Below the pieces are notes generated by a model. The model had not been told where the DNA came from. It saw only the letters and a list, made by a program, of their open reading frames with translations, and did not search any database. A DNA stretch of 64,000 nt from Sympetrum striolatum (lineage: Eukaryota; Arthropoda; Insecta; Odonata; Libellulidae). The DNA lies in contig OX388350.1 of assembly GCA_947579665.1 (NCBI GenBank), forward strand, positions 92,151,152 to 92,215,151, read 5' to 3'. Shown in pieces: positions 22,003 through 33,486 of the stretch (positions are counted from its first letter, which is position 1; each line of letters begins with the position of its first letter). Made by a program: the position numbers and the translations under genes.

Positions 22003-23859
22003 GGGTGGATAGAAAAAACTTTTTTTTAAAATCCGTCAACAGCTTATGCTTAAAGTTTGTGGTCCTTATAACGTATAAAAAATTTAAACTCGATCGGATT
22101 ATGTCCTGAGGCTGCGAATTTTAGTCAAAATTTTAAGTTTTTGTGAAAAATATCAAAATTTTGCATTTTTTCCTGAAGGTTTCTCATTGTTTCCGAAGTG
22201 ATTTAATTTCTATGAAATACATATATTGCTAGGTTGTTGCTTAATACTAAAGATTTAGTACGTTTGAATCAAGGGAAATGGATTCTCAGTTCGCCAAAAT
22301 TCGTCAAAATACGCAAAATATACAGAAATCTTACGGATGTTTGTTAGACAGTAGGGTGGGTCGTTTTGTCTTTCTTTCTGATAGAAATATAATATCCAGC
22401 AATAATGGAACACCCACATTACTGATAACATTTTCTTTCCCAATCAAACACTATTTTTTGTGAGAATTTTTACCTCGTAGTTTCGAAATTCGGCAAGAAA
22501 CGTAAAAATTGCTAAAGAATTCTATTTCGATTCAAACGAATATTTCTGGATAAAGATATGTCGTTTGCGACGAAAACTGTGACTAAAGCCTCAATATGCG
22601 ATCTATGTGCTTCTGTATGGGGCAGAGATGTCTCTTATGGGGCCAGAATAGGAGGCAAATTAATTTAGAATTGATTAAATGGAAGTTTTTTTGTATCTCT
22701 TTCCGTTCTCGTCTATTCCTTTACTTGGTGGCTCTTAGTGGTAGCAAAGCAGTGCTGCCACGCTCCTATTTATTACATTTAATATTCTATTTGTTTTTTG
22801 AATGGTATTATTATTATTTGAGTAAATCCAGGCCCACCTTAAAGTTGATGAGAGAGATGTTCTTGGGAGTGAATGAAGGAACACCAATACTGGTTGGAAG
22901 GGTGATAATCTTTAAACATTGGAAGAATTAACAAGAAACCAATGGAATGGTCTGTTTGTCTTTTTCATGACAATGAACTTCCATTCCATTGGTTTTATAC
23001 ATAATTCCTCAAAAATTCGAAGAATTTCATCCTTCCAACAAGTATCGGAGTTCTTTCCATCACCGTATCAAGAACAACAATCTCATCATCTTTAATTTGG
23101 GTCATGCAAAATATAATAATAATATTTATAAAACATAGTAAATGTAATAAATAGGTGCCAAGAAGCGAAGGAATAGACGAGGATTGAAGGAGTTATAAAA
23201 AAGTTTTATTCTATATTAATTTGCCTCATATTCTGGTCCAAAAGGAGTCATCACTGCCCTATACAGAGGCATATAAGTGGCATATCGAGGCTAGAGGGAC
23301 AGTTTTAGTCGCAAATGACATATCTTTATCCAGAAATATTCGTTTTAACTGAACTAGAAGTTTTGGCAATTTTAACGTTTCTTGCTGAAATTTCGAAGCT
23401 TCGAGGTAAAGATTCTCACAAAAGATAGTATTTGATTTGAAAAGAAAATTATATCAGTAATGTGGGTGTGCCACTATTGCCGAGCATTACATTTCTATCA
23501 GAAAAAGACAAAACGGCCCACTGTCAAACCAACATCCATAAGATTTCTGTATATTTTGCGTATTTTGGCGAACTGAGAATCCATTTCCCTTGATTCAAAC
23601 GTACTAAATCTTTAATATTAAGCAACTACCATGCAATATATGTATTTCATTGCCATTAAAGCACTTCGGAAACATTGAGAAACCATCAGGAAAAAATGCA
23701 ATATTTTGATATTTTTCACAAAAATTTAAAATTTTGACTACAATTCGCAGCCTCAGGACATAATTCGATCGTGTTGAAATTTTTATATGTTTTAAGGACC
23801 ACAAACTTTAAACACTAGCTGTTGACGGATTTCGAAAATAAAGTTTTTTCAATCCACCT
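22003..23859. mobile_element. 1.86-kb fold-back element with very long inverted arms
   Basis: Left arm 22003 to about 22952 and right arm about 22981-23859 are inverted copies over almost their full length, leaving a centre of about 30 bases. Termini read GGGTGGAT-GAAAAAAC and its complement, flanked by TA on each side (22001-22002 and 23860-23861), consistent with a TA target duplication. The arms are diverged by scattered substitutions and small gaps. No transposase is encoded; frames within it (for example 22596-22931) do not look protein-like. TA flanks suggest mobilisation by a Tc1/mariner-type transposase. Confidence 0.85.
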
Positions 23860-24161
23860 TAAAGTCTAATCATAGCATCCACTAGGTCTTTGTTCTGATA
23901 AGGCAAGCAAAGAGTCAGGTTGCTTAGAAATTATGGGTATCCTGAGTATAATTTAAGATTCAATGAAATGTAAACTGCATCATTCATAGGAATGCTCTGG
24001 TTTTGGCAAGATTTTCATCTGAAAACCAAATTAAGGTATTGGAGTCGTGGACATGCCCTTTTATGTATTTCATGAAATTTCATGAGGAGGAAAACATTTG
24101 AATCTTGTGACATTCTTAACTTTTTCTTTACTCAAACATAGGTTAGGAAAATATTTGAATA

Positions 24162-24299
24162 TTGATAAACAGGAAAGAAAAATAACTGGACATGAGGGGA
24201 GCTTAAACCCAGGTCTCTCACATACCAGGCACGTATTCTGGGAAGTGGAGACCTGGGTTCGAGTCCCAGTCATATCACTATCTTTCTCTTCTGTTTATC
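24162..24299. mobile_element. Second tRNA-like fold-back element
   Basis: Arms beginning GATAAACAG at 24162 and ending CTGTTTATC at 24299 pair across the segment and include inverted copies of ACCCAGGTCTC. A full B box, GGGTTCGAGTCCC, is on the + strand near 24250-24262, with the degenerate counterpart near 24207. The organisation parallels the element at 405-605 but with different sequence. No target duplication was found. Confidence 0.6.
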
Positions 24300-24341
24300 C
24301 ATGGGTTTAATCCACACAACTTCTCATGCAAAGCGATTTCC

Positions 24342-24602
24342 TTTTCTTTACCTTTAAACCCTGCAATCTGCCAGTGGCCCGTGCAGGGGGTGTACAATAC
24401 CGACATCCCTATCTAGCCTAGAGAGCTATTAGCTTCTCTAATACTTCTCAGGAAAAACGACCAAAAGTAACTTTCTGTCCTTGCCACTATTTCCCTGTAT
24501 CGCTTTTTGTTTTCTCTCGAAGATCGTAAAAGTTTATAACTGGGATAACAATATCAGCTATCTCCTCCCCAAAATCGGTAGTGATAAATTTATCAAAAAT
24601 AT
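24342..24602 (-). mobile_element. 5'-truncated CR1-like LINE copy, same subfamily as the full-length element
   Basis: Reverse-complement reading matches the last ~50 codons of ORF2 (TTTTTGATAAATTTATC, CTTCGAGAGAAAACAAAAA, TACTTTTGGTC), then the 3' UTR and stem-loop at 24359-24388. Identity to 7668-7910 is visibly high, so this insertion is relatively recent. Confidence 0.85.
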
Positions 24603-24612
24603 ATTTTTCCCT

Positions 24613-25343
24613 ATTTCAATATGGTTTATGTATGCAAGTCAGAAACAATACCATATACGTTGATTTATTTTACCAGAATACTTTGCAAGAAATTATCTGA
24701 ATTTATGACTCAGGTTACGTCTTAAATATCACCATGTAAGAAGAATATAAGGTTGAGGAAAGATATAAAATTGTTTGGATTTTTCACATTTTCCCATATT
24801 ATGGACAATTAATTTTAAACTTTATGCCAAATAAAATTCATAATATTAAATATATGGTGATACTTCAGCTACTGAGGATGAATTCTTCCTTGTTTTCTTG
24901 TCATTAGTCGAGAATCTTTGGACAAAGCAGTCTGGCTTCATGGTTGGCATTATGTTAAGCATTTCCAACTTAAAGAATGCATATAAATTTGAAGGTTTCC
25001 ATGGCGATTGGTTGTTCCCATGATGTCTTTTGGGTTCCACCGCAATGACTGGAGCTTGAAGTGGCGATGTTTCATCTGCATTGCAGTAGGCTTCTTCAGG
25101 TCCAAGATGTTGTCTGTCCTTTGTTTGTCCTTATATAGGGCCCTTCCCTAGAGGAATCGTGGGAATGACATCATGGGAACATAAAGAATGCATGTTTTAT
25201 TAAATGTTTAAACAATTTCTTTTAAGGTTTTATCACATTGAGTCAACAGATAACTGGCCTCATAATTTTTAAATACGATATATTTGAGAGTTGAGTGTCT
25301 CAATGTATTCTCATTGACTAAAATGTAATTTATTATGTTGCAG
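24613..25343. other. CASK intronic DNA with a possible Penelope-like fragment
   Basis: On the minus strand about 25165-24990 reads TATATAAGGACA followed by ACCTGAAGAAGCCTACTGCA and GAAACATCGCC. This recalls the GAC-CTGAAGAAG / GAAACGTCG ends of Penelope-like elements. It is uncertain. The rest shows nothing. Confidence 0.3.
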
Positions 25344-25556
25344 GCACTGCTTCAGGCCCATGATGTGGTGGCCCATGAGGTTTACGGAGAGGAGGCCCCC
25401 AGAGTGACCCCACCGCCTTCAACCCCTTTCCTCAATGGAGGGGGTGGGCTCATGGGAGGAGCTGAGGACCTCGACTCTACGGATGGCGACACAGAGATAG
25501 AGCATGTGACCAGAGTGCGACTTGTGCAGTTTCAGAAGAACACAGATGAGCCGATG
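25344..25556 (+). CDS. CASK: CASK exon: post-L27 linker and start of PDZ domain
   Basis: Follows the acceptor TTGCAG (to 25343) and ends ATG|GTGAGT (donor at 25557); 71 codons, phase 0 at both ends. It starts [17 protein letters not shown], matching the segment right after the second L27 domain of CASK, then [14 protein letters not shown] and [20 protein letters not shown], the N-terminal strand of the PDZ domain. CASK is a membrane-associated guanylate-kinase scaffold at synapses and cell junctions that links neurexin and syndecan tails to Mint/Veli partners. The exon is strongly conserved at its end, while the Gly-rich linker ([18 protein letters not shown]) is variable. No upstream L27 exon was found in the window. 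Confidence 0.95.
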
Positions 25557-27551
25557 GTGAGTCCCCTTCATCTGTTCAAATACTGTGTTAACGCATGTAA
25601 AGAAGTGCCGTTTTAGGGAGAATGCAAATTCTTCCAAAGAAAATTCTTCGAATAGGGAATTCTTAGAAAATGGATCATTCTAATGAATCAGAAATTACAT
25701 AGAATTTATTTTAAAGGAACCCAGTCATAGTTGAAATACATTCAGTAAATTTTCGGTAATGGGTTTGGTTTGTTTATATTTATGAGGTCTATTTTAGAGG
25801 AATTAGCTCTTAAAGATTTAGTTTCCAAAGAGTTTGTCTGTAACCTAGTTTTTATGCTATCTAGAACATGCTAACTCACTGAAAGGTGGATTTAATATCT
25901 AAATCACTCGCTACAATGCAACTCTCTTTATATGCCATACTCGTTATAACGCACTTCTACTGTACCATACCACACCATGCATACCAACTGAAAAAATTCC
26001 AAAAAATAAGTTTAGTGATTATTTTTTAAGATTTTACCAAATATTTTTCAAAATATAACTTATTCTGCTTTTAAAACGCATTTAAAAATCTCAATTCTGA
26101 AATCAATACAGTTATTTATAATTATGCAGGAATAAAACATTGGCAAAGTTCATTACATTATCATATGTAGGATACATTTTTTTCCATTTAAAGTTATCCT
26201 ATAAATGTTTTGGATATATTTCTGTTTATGTTATGAATTATTTTGCTATCAAATAATTACTAAAAGGGATGAATTTGTTCTGACTTGAAAATTTCTTACA
26301 TAATGATTAAATGAAATCATGGAGCATTGTTTTTAGAGTTTATATCCATTATTCATTATCAAGTATAAAAATTTAACTCCTTGCTAGGATATTCAAGTTA
26401 AGTTATACTATTTTGCCTGAAAATTTTACTTCATTCATCTGTTTATAATTGGTGATCTTGGTTACCTTGTATCTATAATGTTTAAATTGCTCGAAGGGAT
26501 CACAAAATACTTTATTAATTATTACTTAGCAAATCTATGTTCATATAATTCCAGTATATTAACGAAGAAGTATGCTATAAAAACTTTTGGATATTTCGTT
26601 TTTAACTATTGGTATCCCTGCATTGTAAATATTTTAGGCTAGATATAGGTTTACAAATGTTTAATAATAACAACTAGTTTAAATATATTTTATACACCCC
26701 AAATTTAGTCTGATACCAAAAAGGTTTAAAAAATAATACTTTCATGGATTGGTAATATTGTTAAGGATTAATTTTACTATTTTGAAAATTTTACTAATCA
26801 TTGTATCATACTCAGTTTAAGCCATAATTTATGAATATTTCTCCTAGTTGGGAAACATCCCATCCACACATTTACTAGCAGCATCTCATTGGTCCTTTCT
26901 TACGGAACCTTTTTCATGTCAGATCCAGTTTAAATTGGTATTCTGACCAATTAATCAACCTTCCAATAATTGTATTAATTCTCTTTTGGTTCTATGGACA
27001 GGTTCATGGACGTATGGACAGGCATTTGAGGTCTATTATATAACCAAAGCAGCCATATTTAGTCTCAGAATTTTGTAACTGAATTGACAGAATAATATTC
27101 TCAAAATAAAGCAAAAGAAAGATTAAGTAGCACATATTCTTACATATTCTGCTCTTCCTGTGGGAATAAATATGGATAAATTGTGTTGGAATTACTGGAA
27201 CTTAAAATGTTTTTATTGTTTTACTTTTGTATATTTTACTAAAATTTCCAGTAACTGTTACTTTTCAGGCTGTCATTGTTGAATGTCTTTTTTGTTTGCC
27301 AGTGCATCTTACTGCGCAAATTGGGATACTTTAGCTCTTTACCATTATTTCATTTGTGAAAGGTCTCCACTGACAGACATGAAAACATGATATAATACAT
27401 GCTGTGGCCACATTAATGACAAAGGTTGATAGAGTGTTGAAATTTATCGTTCTATTGACTGATTATCCTTATTAAGCAATATCACCTCTTTCCCCCCAAA
27501 GTGGTTTATGTATAAGTGTGATTTCACATCCTTCTATTTTCTGATTTTCAG
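25557..27551 (+). other. CASK: CASK intron, GT-AG, 2.0 kb
   Basis: AT-rich and strikingly CpG-poor (about seven CpG counted by eye in 26101-27480). No transposon or RNA gene was recognised. Confidence 0.8.
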
Positions 27552-27716
27552 GGAATCACTTTGAAGATGAATGAGGAGGGTCGTTGTATAGTGGCTCGGA
27601 TAATGCATGGTGGAATGATTCATCGCCAAGCAACGCTACACGTTGGTGATGAGATAAGAGAAATTAATGGTCTGCCTGTGGCCAACCAATCAGTCAATTC
27701 TCTTCAGAAAATTCTT
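27552..27716 (+). CDS. CASK: CASK exon: PDZ core
   Basis: Acceptor TTTTCAG to 27551, donor CTT|GTAAGT at 27717; 55 codons, phase 0. The translation [56 protein letters not shown] is nearly identical to the PDZ of animal CASK. GITL, completing MGITL across the splice junction, is the carboxylate-binding loop that grips the C-terminal hydrophobic residue of neurexin- or syndecan-type ligands. The in-frame stop that follows into the intron confirms the donor. Confidence 0.96.
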
Positions 27717-28114
27717 GTAAGTGTCAAAGTTTATTTTAGGTGAGAATTTTAATCTTGTATTTCTGAAGAGCTACTCTAACATTTTCTTGCTTTAAATTGT
27801 ACTTCTCAGTTATATGATTGATGGGGTTAATGACTTTATGGAATTTTCACCTAAGAAGCAATAATAAAATTTAGAGGATTTTGTTACAGCATCTTCTACC
27901 AATTTAGCTTATGTATTTTCACATAAGAAATTGTGAAAGGCCCTGGTAGAATTATAGTCAAGGAGATTACCTTATTAATTCTGAAAATAAATTAATATTA
28001 TATTTTTGCATTTAACTGTCCTAATTTTTGTTAGATATAATAGATTTTACATTTATAAACATGTTCTATGCATTGGCAGTTTCATGAATGTATAAATTTT
28101 TCATTAAGACATGG

Positions 28115-28690
28115 AGATTTTTGGCTAAATACGTAGCAAATTGCTATCGATATAATAAATATTAAAGTGTGGATCTCTAGATTTTTTTTGTAAAAAACAA
28201 TAATAAACAATGAAAATGATTAATTCATTAAAAAAATGAGATTTTTGGTAAAAAATGAGGCAATTTGAGCAATATAATAGATTTATAGGTAAGAATTGCA
28301 GGATTTTTTCTTTGAAAAGAAATAAATATTGACAAAAATTATTAATTTTTGGTTAAAAATAAAGCAAATTTTGATCCATGTAATTAATTTCAAGGTGAGA
28401 ACGGCTGGATATTTTCTTTAAAAATGAAGAAATACTGATAAAAACTTTTAATCTATGCATAAAGAAATTTAGATTTTTGGCTAAAGGATAAGCAAATTGT
28501 AATGGATATAATAAATTCTTAGGGTAGGGTTGCAGGATTTTTTCTTTAAAAGGCAATAAGTATTGCCGAAAATGTTTAATTTTCACATTAAGAAATTGAT
28601 ATTTTTGGTTAAAAATGAAGCAAATTTCGATTGATATAAGGAATTTTTAGGTGAGAATGGCAGTATGTTTTCTTTAAATAGGAATTAATA
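28115..28690 (+). repeat. AT-rich tandem repeat, about 5 copies of ~125 bp
   Basis: Copies begin near 28115, 28239, 28344, 28471 and 28599 with (A)GATTTTTGG(C/T)TAAA, then AAGCAAATT, GATATAATAAAT and GCAGGATTTTTTCTTT. Spacing is about 105-128 bp and divergence is substantial. It ends just before the first B-box unit at 28720. Confidence 0.75.
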
Positions 28691-28719
28691 TAATAAAAAA
28701 ATTGGTCAAGCACAATATA

Positions 28720-30967
28720 TTATACGAGTAAAAGTTGCTTGCATATTGATGATACAAATTTCAAATCGATATCATATTGAGAAGGTCCTCAAACCTAATT
28801 CTGTATTCCCTCTTTGAAATACAGTACACCCGCGCTAACACGAATCTCAAAGGAGCGGGCTAAATGTTCACGTTAAGGAAAATTCATGTAAACCGTAGCA
28901 TGATAAAAAAGTGTGAATTTACTTCCTGATATACTGACTTCTATTATGTTGTTTGCGGAAAAGTTACAATCACAAGAATCTCTATTAAGTCTTTTTTTAC
29001 CACTTGGTAGGTAAAAATATTCCTTCTATATTATTTAAATTTATTTATGTATTTTAATTTTAACGATAGACTTACAATAAGTTGGTAAAGCATTTTATTT
29101 TACATCACAGTCAGGCGTTACAAAAAAAAAATTTAACATTAACCAGTGTGTGCAAAGTCCTAAATTTTTGATATTTTTTGCACTAGAAGTAAATTTTAGC
29201 TGTTACTAGTCTTTAAAAAAATCATGCAATTTCCTTAGCCAAAGAGCAGGACGCAAATGGGTCATCGTTTCAAAACGAGGTGCCAAGGCGATGTAGTATC
29301 CTTCAGGATTAAGTGATGACATGAAGCAATGAGCTCACAAAAGCAAACAGTAAAAAGAAAAATATGCTGGTATGCGAAATAAGGGTTGAAACTCATGTTG
29401 CACAGCCCAATGTTCTTTACCTGTATTTCAAACGTTCCTTTTGCAAGCCATGGTTCTTCTTCTGCCAGGCACTTCGCTTTCAGCAAACTATTAGATTCAC
29501 GGGATAGAGGAAACAGTTAGAAATTTGTGTTAAATGAACAAAATCCGCTTTACTTTCCTGTCGGGACTGTGTTACCATTCATGCTATCTATTCAGGATTC
29601 GTGATCTATGTATATTTGTGCTAAACGAGTATCAAGGATTTACTGTTTATGGTAGAATACAAATGGTGTCCCAGCGTCAAAGCAATGATCATTAGATTGA
29701 AGATAAACTGTTTTTAAGAAACATTTATTACTCCCGTTCACTGGCCTGCCCATAGAATTTTCAACTTCTGGGTAAATGAATTATCAAAAAATTGAAATTC
29801 CTGCCATGCATTTCAAATGGTAGAGCCACCTGGTCTCAAACCCAGGACTTCTTCAATGAAGTGAATACATATAACGACCTTGTAGGAATAAAATTAATTA
29901 AATCCAAAGTTTGAAGTCGATATGAAGCCAGGAACAACCTAAAATAAGTTTCCATTGTCCCCATTTGTGATGCATAGAAGAATATTAGTGGCTTTCTGGT
30001 ACCGAACTAAGGATCATTAGGGAAACCATAAAATTCTTATATGAATTGTATTTATGATCTCTATTCACATTCCATAACTTATGTTTGCATATTATTGGGA
30101 AAAGTAATTTAAAAAATCTTAATTATTGCTGCAATGTATTTAAATAGGAGAATTATGCACCCACTTGCTGCACATTTGGTGACAGTTTTATATATATTAA
30201 TACAGTAGAGCACGTTTGCAGTGACCTCTGTGATTTTGAATTCCCTATCCTACTGAGGTGTAGCTTAAAATATTTTTGAAACGAATCATTACTAATTTGA
30301 AATTCGCATCATATGTTTCAAATAGAAGAGACCCCTGGCATCAAACCCATTACCTTTCAGAAGATGTGAATACTTCCTGGTAGAAATAAAACTTAATCAA
30401 TTCAAATTTTTAAGTCAATATCATCACGGGAAGGTACTAAAGTAAGACTCTGTTATCCTGTTTTGAAATTCAAAGAGGAATGTAAATGGCTCTCTGGGAT
30501 CGAACCAAGGACCATCAGGGAAACGTGCGTATTTAAAATTATATTAAAGTTCTCTATTAACATGCCGATTTTAAAGTTTCCTACCTGGAATGGATTTTTA
30601 AAAATATCTTTAAAATATTCTCAATGCATTTTAAATAGGGGTATATTTGCTCTGACCTAGTGTCAAACCAAGGATAATCCTTGATGATATCATTGTGGTT
30701 TTCATCAGATATGCATGGCTTCCAGCAATCCCTCGAATTCCAACTCTCTACTTTGCAGTCAAGTGCCTCAAAAAATCTTTGAAAATCTCCACAATGCATC
30801 TTTATGGAGAAAATTGTGACTTTGGTTCCTCCTGGCATCAAACCTATGACAATGAGCTTCAAAATCAGACTTTTTCTTCCTATTACATGATATGGCCAGT
30901 ACGTCATAAAAGTTTCAAGTCGGTGACACTTGTGGAACATGGTTAGAATTTTGATCGCCTATGAATA
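28720..30967 (+). repeat. B-box repeat unit 1 (class II, degenerate, interrupted)
   Basis: The head is recognisable at 28722-28800 (ACGAGTAAAA, GCTTGCATAT, then TCCTCAAA). It is split by a pogo-like insertion at 28822-29645. Monomer motifs near 29836, 30340, 30497, 30664 and 30836 are mostly decayed (TCAAACC rather than TCGAACC). The tail at 30905-30965 (GTTTCAAGTCGGTGACACTT) is intact. This is the oldest-looking unit of the complex. Confidence 0.6.
28822..29645. mobile_element. Possible pogo/Tigger-like non-autonomous insertion
   Basis: The left end CAGTACACCCGCGCTAACAC follows TA at 28820-28821. The right end complement (CAGTAAATCCTTGATACTCG) ends at 29645. CAGTA termini with CTAACACGA-type sequence recall pogo-like elements. 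TIR similarity is partial and the right TA is altered, so the boundary is tentative. No transposase was recognised. Confidence 0.4.
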
Positions 30968-30977
30968 AGTGAATATA

Positions 30978-32262
30978 CAGGGTGCATTATGAAAGTAATG
31001 CGCATTTTCTGGAAAAAATTGATTTATTGATCTGATTGGTGCAAATGACTAAAATTCTTCAAAATAGTCTCCACTTGCATCAATACACTTGCGGAGACGA
31101 TTCTGCCATGCCTGGAAAGCACCCTGAAACTCCTTGATGCTAATGCCTCTCAGGAATCTTGTAACGTGAGCTTGAATGTTTTCCACTGACTCCCAGTGCT
31201 TTCCCTTCAGCTCTCTCTTCAGTCGGCGGAACAAAAAAAAGTCGCACGGAGGCAAGTCAGGGCTGTAAGGAGGCTGGGGCACTACGGGGGTCTTGTTCTG
31301 GGTCAGGTAGTTGTTGACGACGAAGGCCGTGTGACTGGGGGCATTGTCGTGGTGGAGCTTGAAGACGTCTTTGATGTCAGGCCTGACGCGCGCGACCCGG
31401 CGTTTCAGTCTCTTGAGCACCTCCAGGTAAAAGGCTGTGTTTACAGTTTGTCCTTGCGGTACAAACTCAAAATGGACGATTCCTCGAACGTCAAAGAAGA
31501 CAATCAGCATTGTTTTGATGCGAGACTTGCTCATCCGCGCTTTTTTGGGTTTGGGAGAATATTGTGTGAGCCACTCGGAGCTCTGCCTCTTGGATTCTGG
31601 ATCGTACTCGAATATCCAGGATTCGTCCCTGGTTAGAGTAGAGTTTAAAAAGCCTGGCTCATTCCTAATCAATTTCAACAATTCTTCACTCTGCAAAACT
31701 CAAACTTCTTTCTGCACCTCCGTCAACACCTTCGGCACAAGCTTCGCTCAGACCTTTCGCATTTGCAAATCCTCCGTCACTATCCCATGTACCGCAAATG
31801 TCGACAAGTTCAGGGTGTCAGCGATTGCCTGGATACTTAATCGACGATCTGAACTCAAAACTTCGCGCACACGCTGAACATTTTCATCGGTTCGGGCTGT
31901 TGTTGGACGTCCAGAACGGGGCTCGTCGGTGACCTCCTCCCTGCCCTCCTTGAAGGCCTTGTGCCACCTTCCGCATTGAGATCTCGAAATGCATTCCTCC
32001 TTAAAGGCCTCTTGAAGCATTTGACAAGTTTCCACTGCATTCTTCCCAAGCTGCACACAAAACATGATCCCGTACCGCTGTTCAAGTGAACGCTCCATCG
32101 CGCCATGACACAAACGAAAAACAGACTTCGTTCAAAGACTCGTCCTACCGCTCCTTCTGCTTGGAGCGAACCGAGACCGGGCTCGTTTTGAAAAGGAGAT
32201 TCCCCACAACAATATCCAACCAATCCGAGAGCACTGCAATTGATTGTTGCGTCACAATTAAA
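30978..32262 (-). mobile_element. Mariner (Tc1/mariner, D,D34D) copy, 5' TIR end lost
   Basis: The left terminus CAGGGTGCATTATGAAAGTA starts after TA at 30976-30977. The matching inverted end is not found on the right, where sequence passes directly into unit-tail DNA at about 32263. The transposase reads right to left. Neither host flank is continuous with the other: the left side is after the unit tail, while the right side lies within the segment before it. That suggests recombination between repeat units removed one end. Confidence 0.85.
31049..32113 (-). pseudogene. Mariner transposase with two in-frame TGA stops
   Basis: The frame runs from about 32113 (MERSLEQRYGIMF, a typical mariner N-terminus just after an upstream Met) to a stop at 31049, about 350 residues. 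The N-terminal helix-turn-helix region (FKEGREEVTDEPRSGRPTTA, RRLSIQAIADTLNL) is followed by LQMRKV and TGA at 31748-31750. Seventeen codons later, after a second TGA, it resumes at QSEELLKLI. Catalytic Asps are all present: DESWIFEYD, HHDNAPSH and PDLPPCDFFLF, with 34 residues between the second and third. The frame is never shifted, so inactivation is by nonsense changes only, indicating a fairly recent copy. It is not functional unless the stops are read through. Confidence 0.9.
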
Positions 32263-32263
32263 T

Positions 32264-32390
32264 GACAATGACACCGAGGTTCAAAGTAGGATTTTTTCTG
32301 GAGGTTACACTTTATGGCCAATAAGTCGTAAAAATTTCAAGTCAGTGGCACTTGTGGAACATGGTTAGACTTTTGATTCCCTATATATAT
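32264..32390 (+). repeat. Orphan tail of a B-box unit right of the mariner
   Basis: Begins within GACACCGAGGTTCAAAG, the segment that follows the last monomer in intact units. It continues through GGTTACACTTTATGGCC and TTTCAAGTCAGTGGCACTT to the AT-rich linker. It has no monomers of its own. Confidence 0.7.
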
Positions 32391-33486
32391 ACGAGTAAAA
32401 TGTTGCTTGCATATTGCAAGCACATCTATAACACAAATTTTTTTGTCGGCATCACATAGAGTGAGTCCTCAAAAGAAAAAAAAATGGATGGAAAATATTC
32501 TTAATTTCCGCTGCAATTTATTCGTTTGGCATCGAACCCAAGTCTTCCCGGTCATATTAACTATGCAGCTCCATAGAAGATCACCATCTGTAACTATGTT
32601 TGAAAATTCAAGCAGAAATATTAACTGCAACTGCCTCAAACGACGTCCTACTTTTCCCATATATTCCTTATGAGAGAAATTTTAATATGCTCTGGCATCG
32701 AACCCAGGAACAGCATGGTCTTATCTTTTCTTTTTCTTAAATCGAGTCTTAATGCACATCTACTATCTAAGCAAGAACTCCCTAGAACTCCCAATGTGTT
32801 TTATATGGCAGATATTTTTACCACCTGGCATCGAACCTGGGTCTTTCTGGTAATACTTCCTAAGCAGCACAGCAGAGTATCACCATCTCTAACTATGTAT
32901 GAAAATTCAGGCAGAAATATTTGCTGCAACTGCTTCAAACGACGTCCTACTTTTCCCATATATTCCTTATGAGAGAAAATTTCATGTGCTCTGGCATCGA
33001 ACCCAGGAACAGTACGGTTTTATGTATATTTTTTTCAAAAACCCATGTTTAATATACATCTACCATAAAAGGAAGAACTTCCTATCATTTCGATAAGTGC
33101 ATGAAAAAAAATAATGAAAAACTACCTCAATGTATTTTAAACAGCCGATTTTTGCATCGTCCTAGCATCGAATCCAGGATATTATCCGTATAAGTCATAA
33201 ATGTTTTCGATAAATCATGATCATATATATATGCTCCTTGAGTTTTGATTCTCTACCTATCCGGGAAGTATTTCTTTTAAATTCCCGAAAATCAAAGCAA
33301 TGCATTTAAATGGGAAAATTTGGGACTTTGGGGCCCTCTGGAATCGAACCCATGACACTGAGGTTCAAAATCACAATTTTTCTGGTGGTTACACATTATG
33401 GCCAATACGCCGTGAAAATTTCAGCTCAATCACTCTTGTGGATTAGGCTGTGAGTTTGTATCCTCTCTACATATATATATATCTAT
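32391..33486 (+). repeat. B-box repeat unit 2 (class I)
   Basis: Head at 32391 (ACGAGTAAAATGTTGCTTGC). Monomer motifs TCGAACC near 32531, 32698, 32832, 32997, 33169 (TCGAATCC) and 33343, spaced mostly 134-174 bp. Tail near 33413-33475, then a TA-rich linker. The order of flanking words (CCTGGTAATAC, GAACAG, TAGCATCGAA, GGAATCGAACCCATGACACT) defines class I. Confidence 0.8.

Noticed and set aside
22596..22931. 111-codon frame inside the fold-back element
   Set aside because: The homologous right arm does not keep the frame and the translation has no protein signature.
31196..31877. Plus-strand frames opposite the mariner transposase
   Set aside because: Antisense shadows; the minus strand has the D,D34D motifs.
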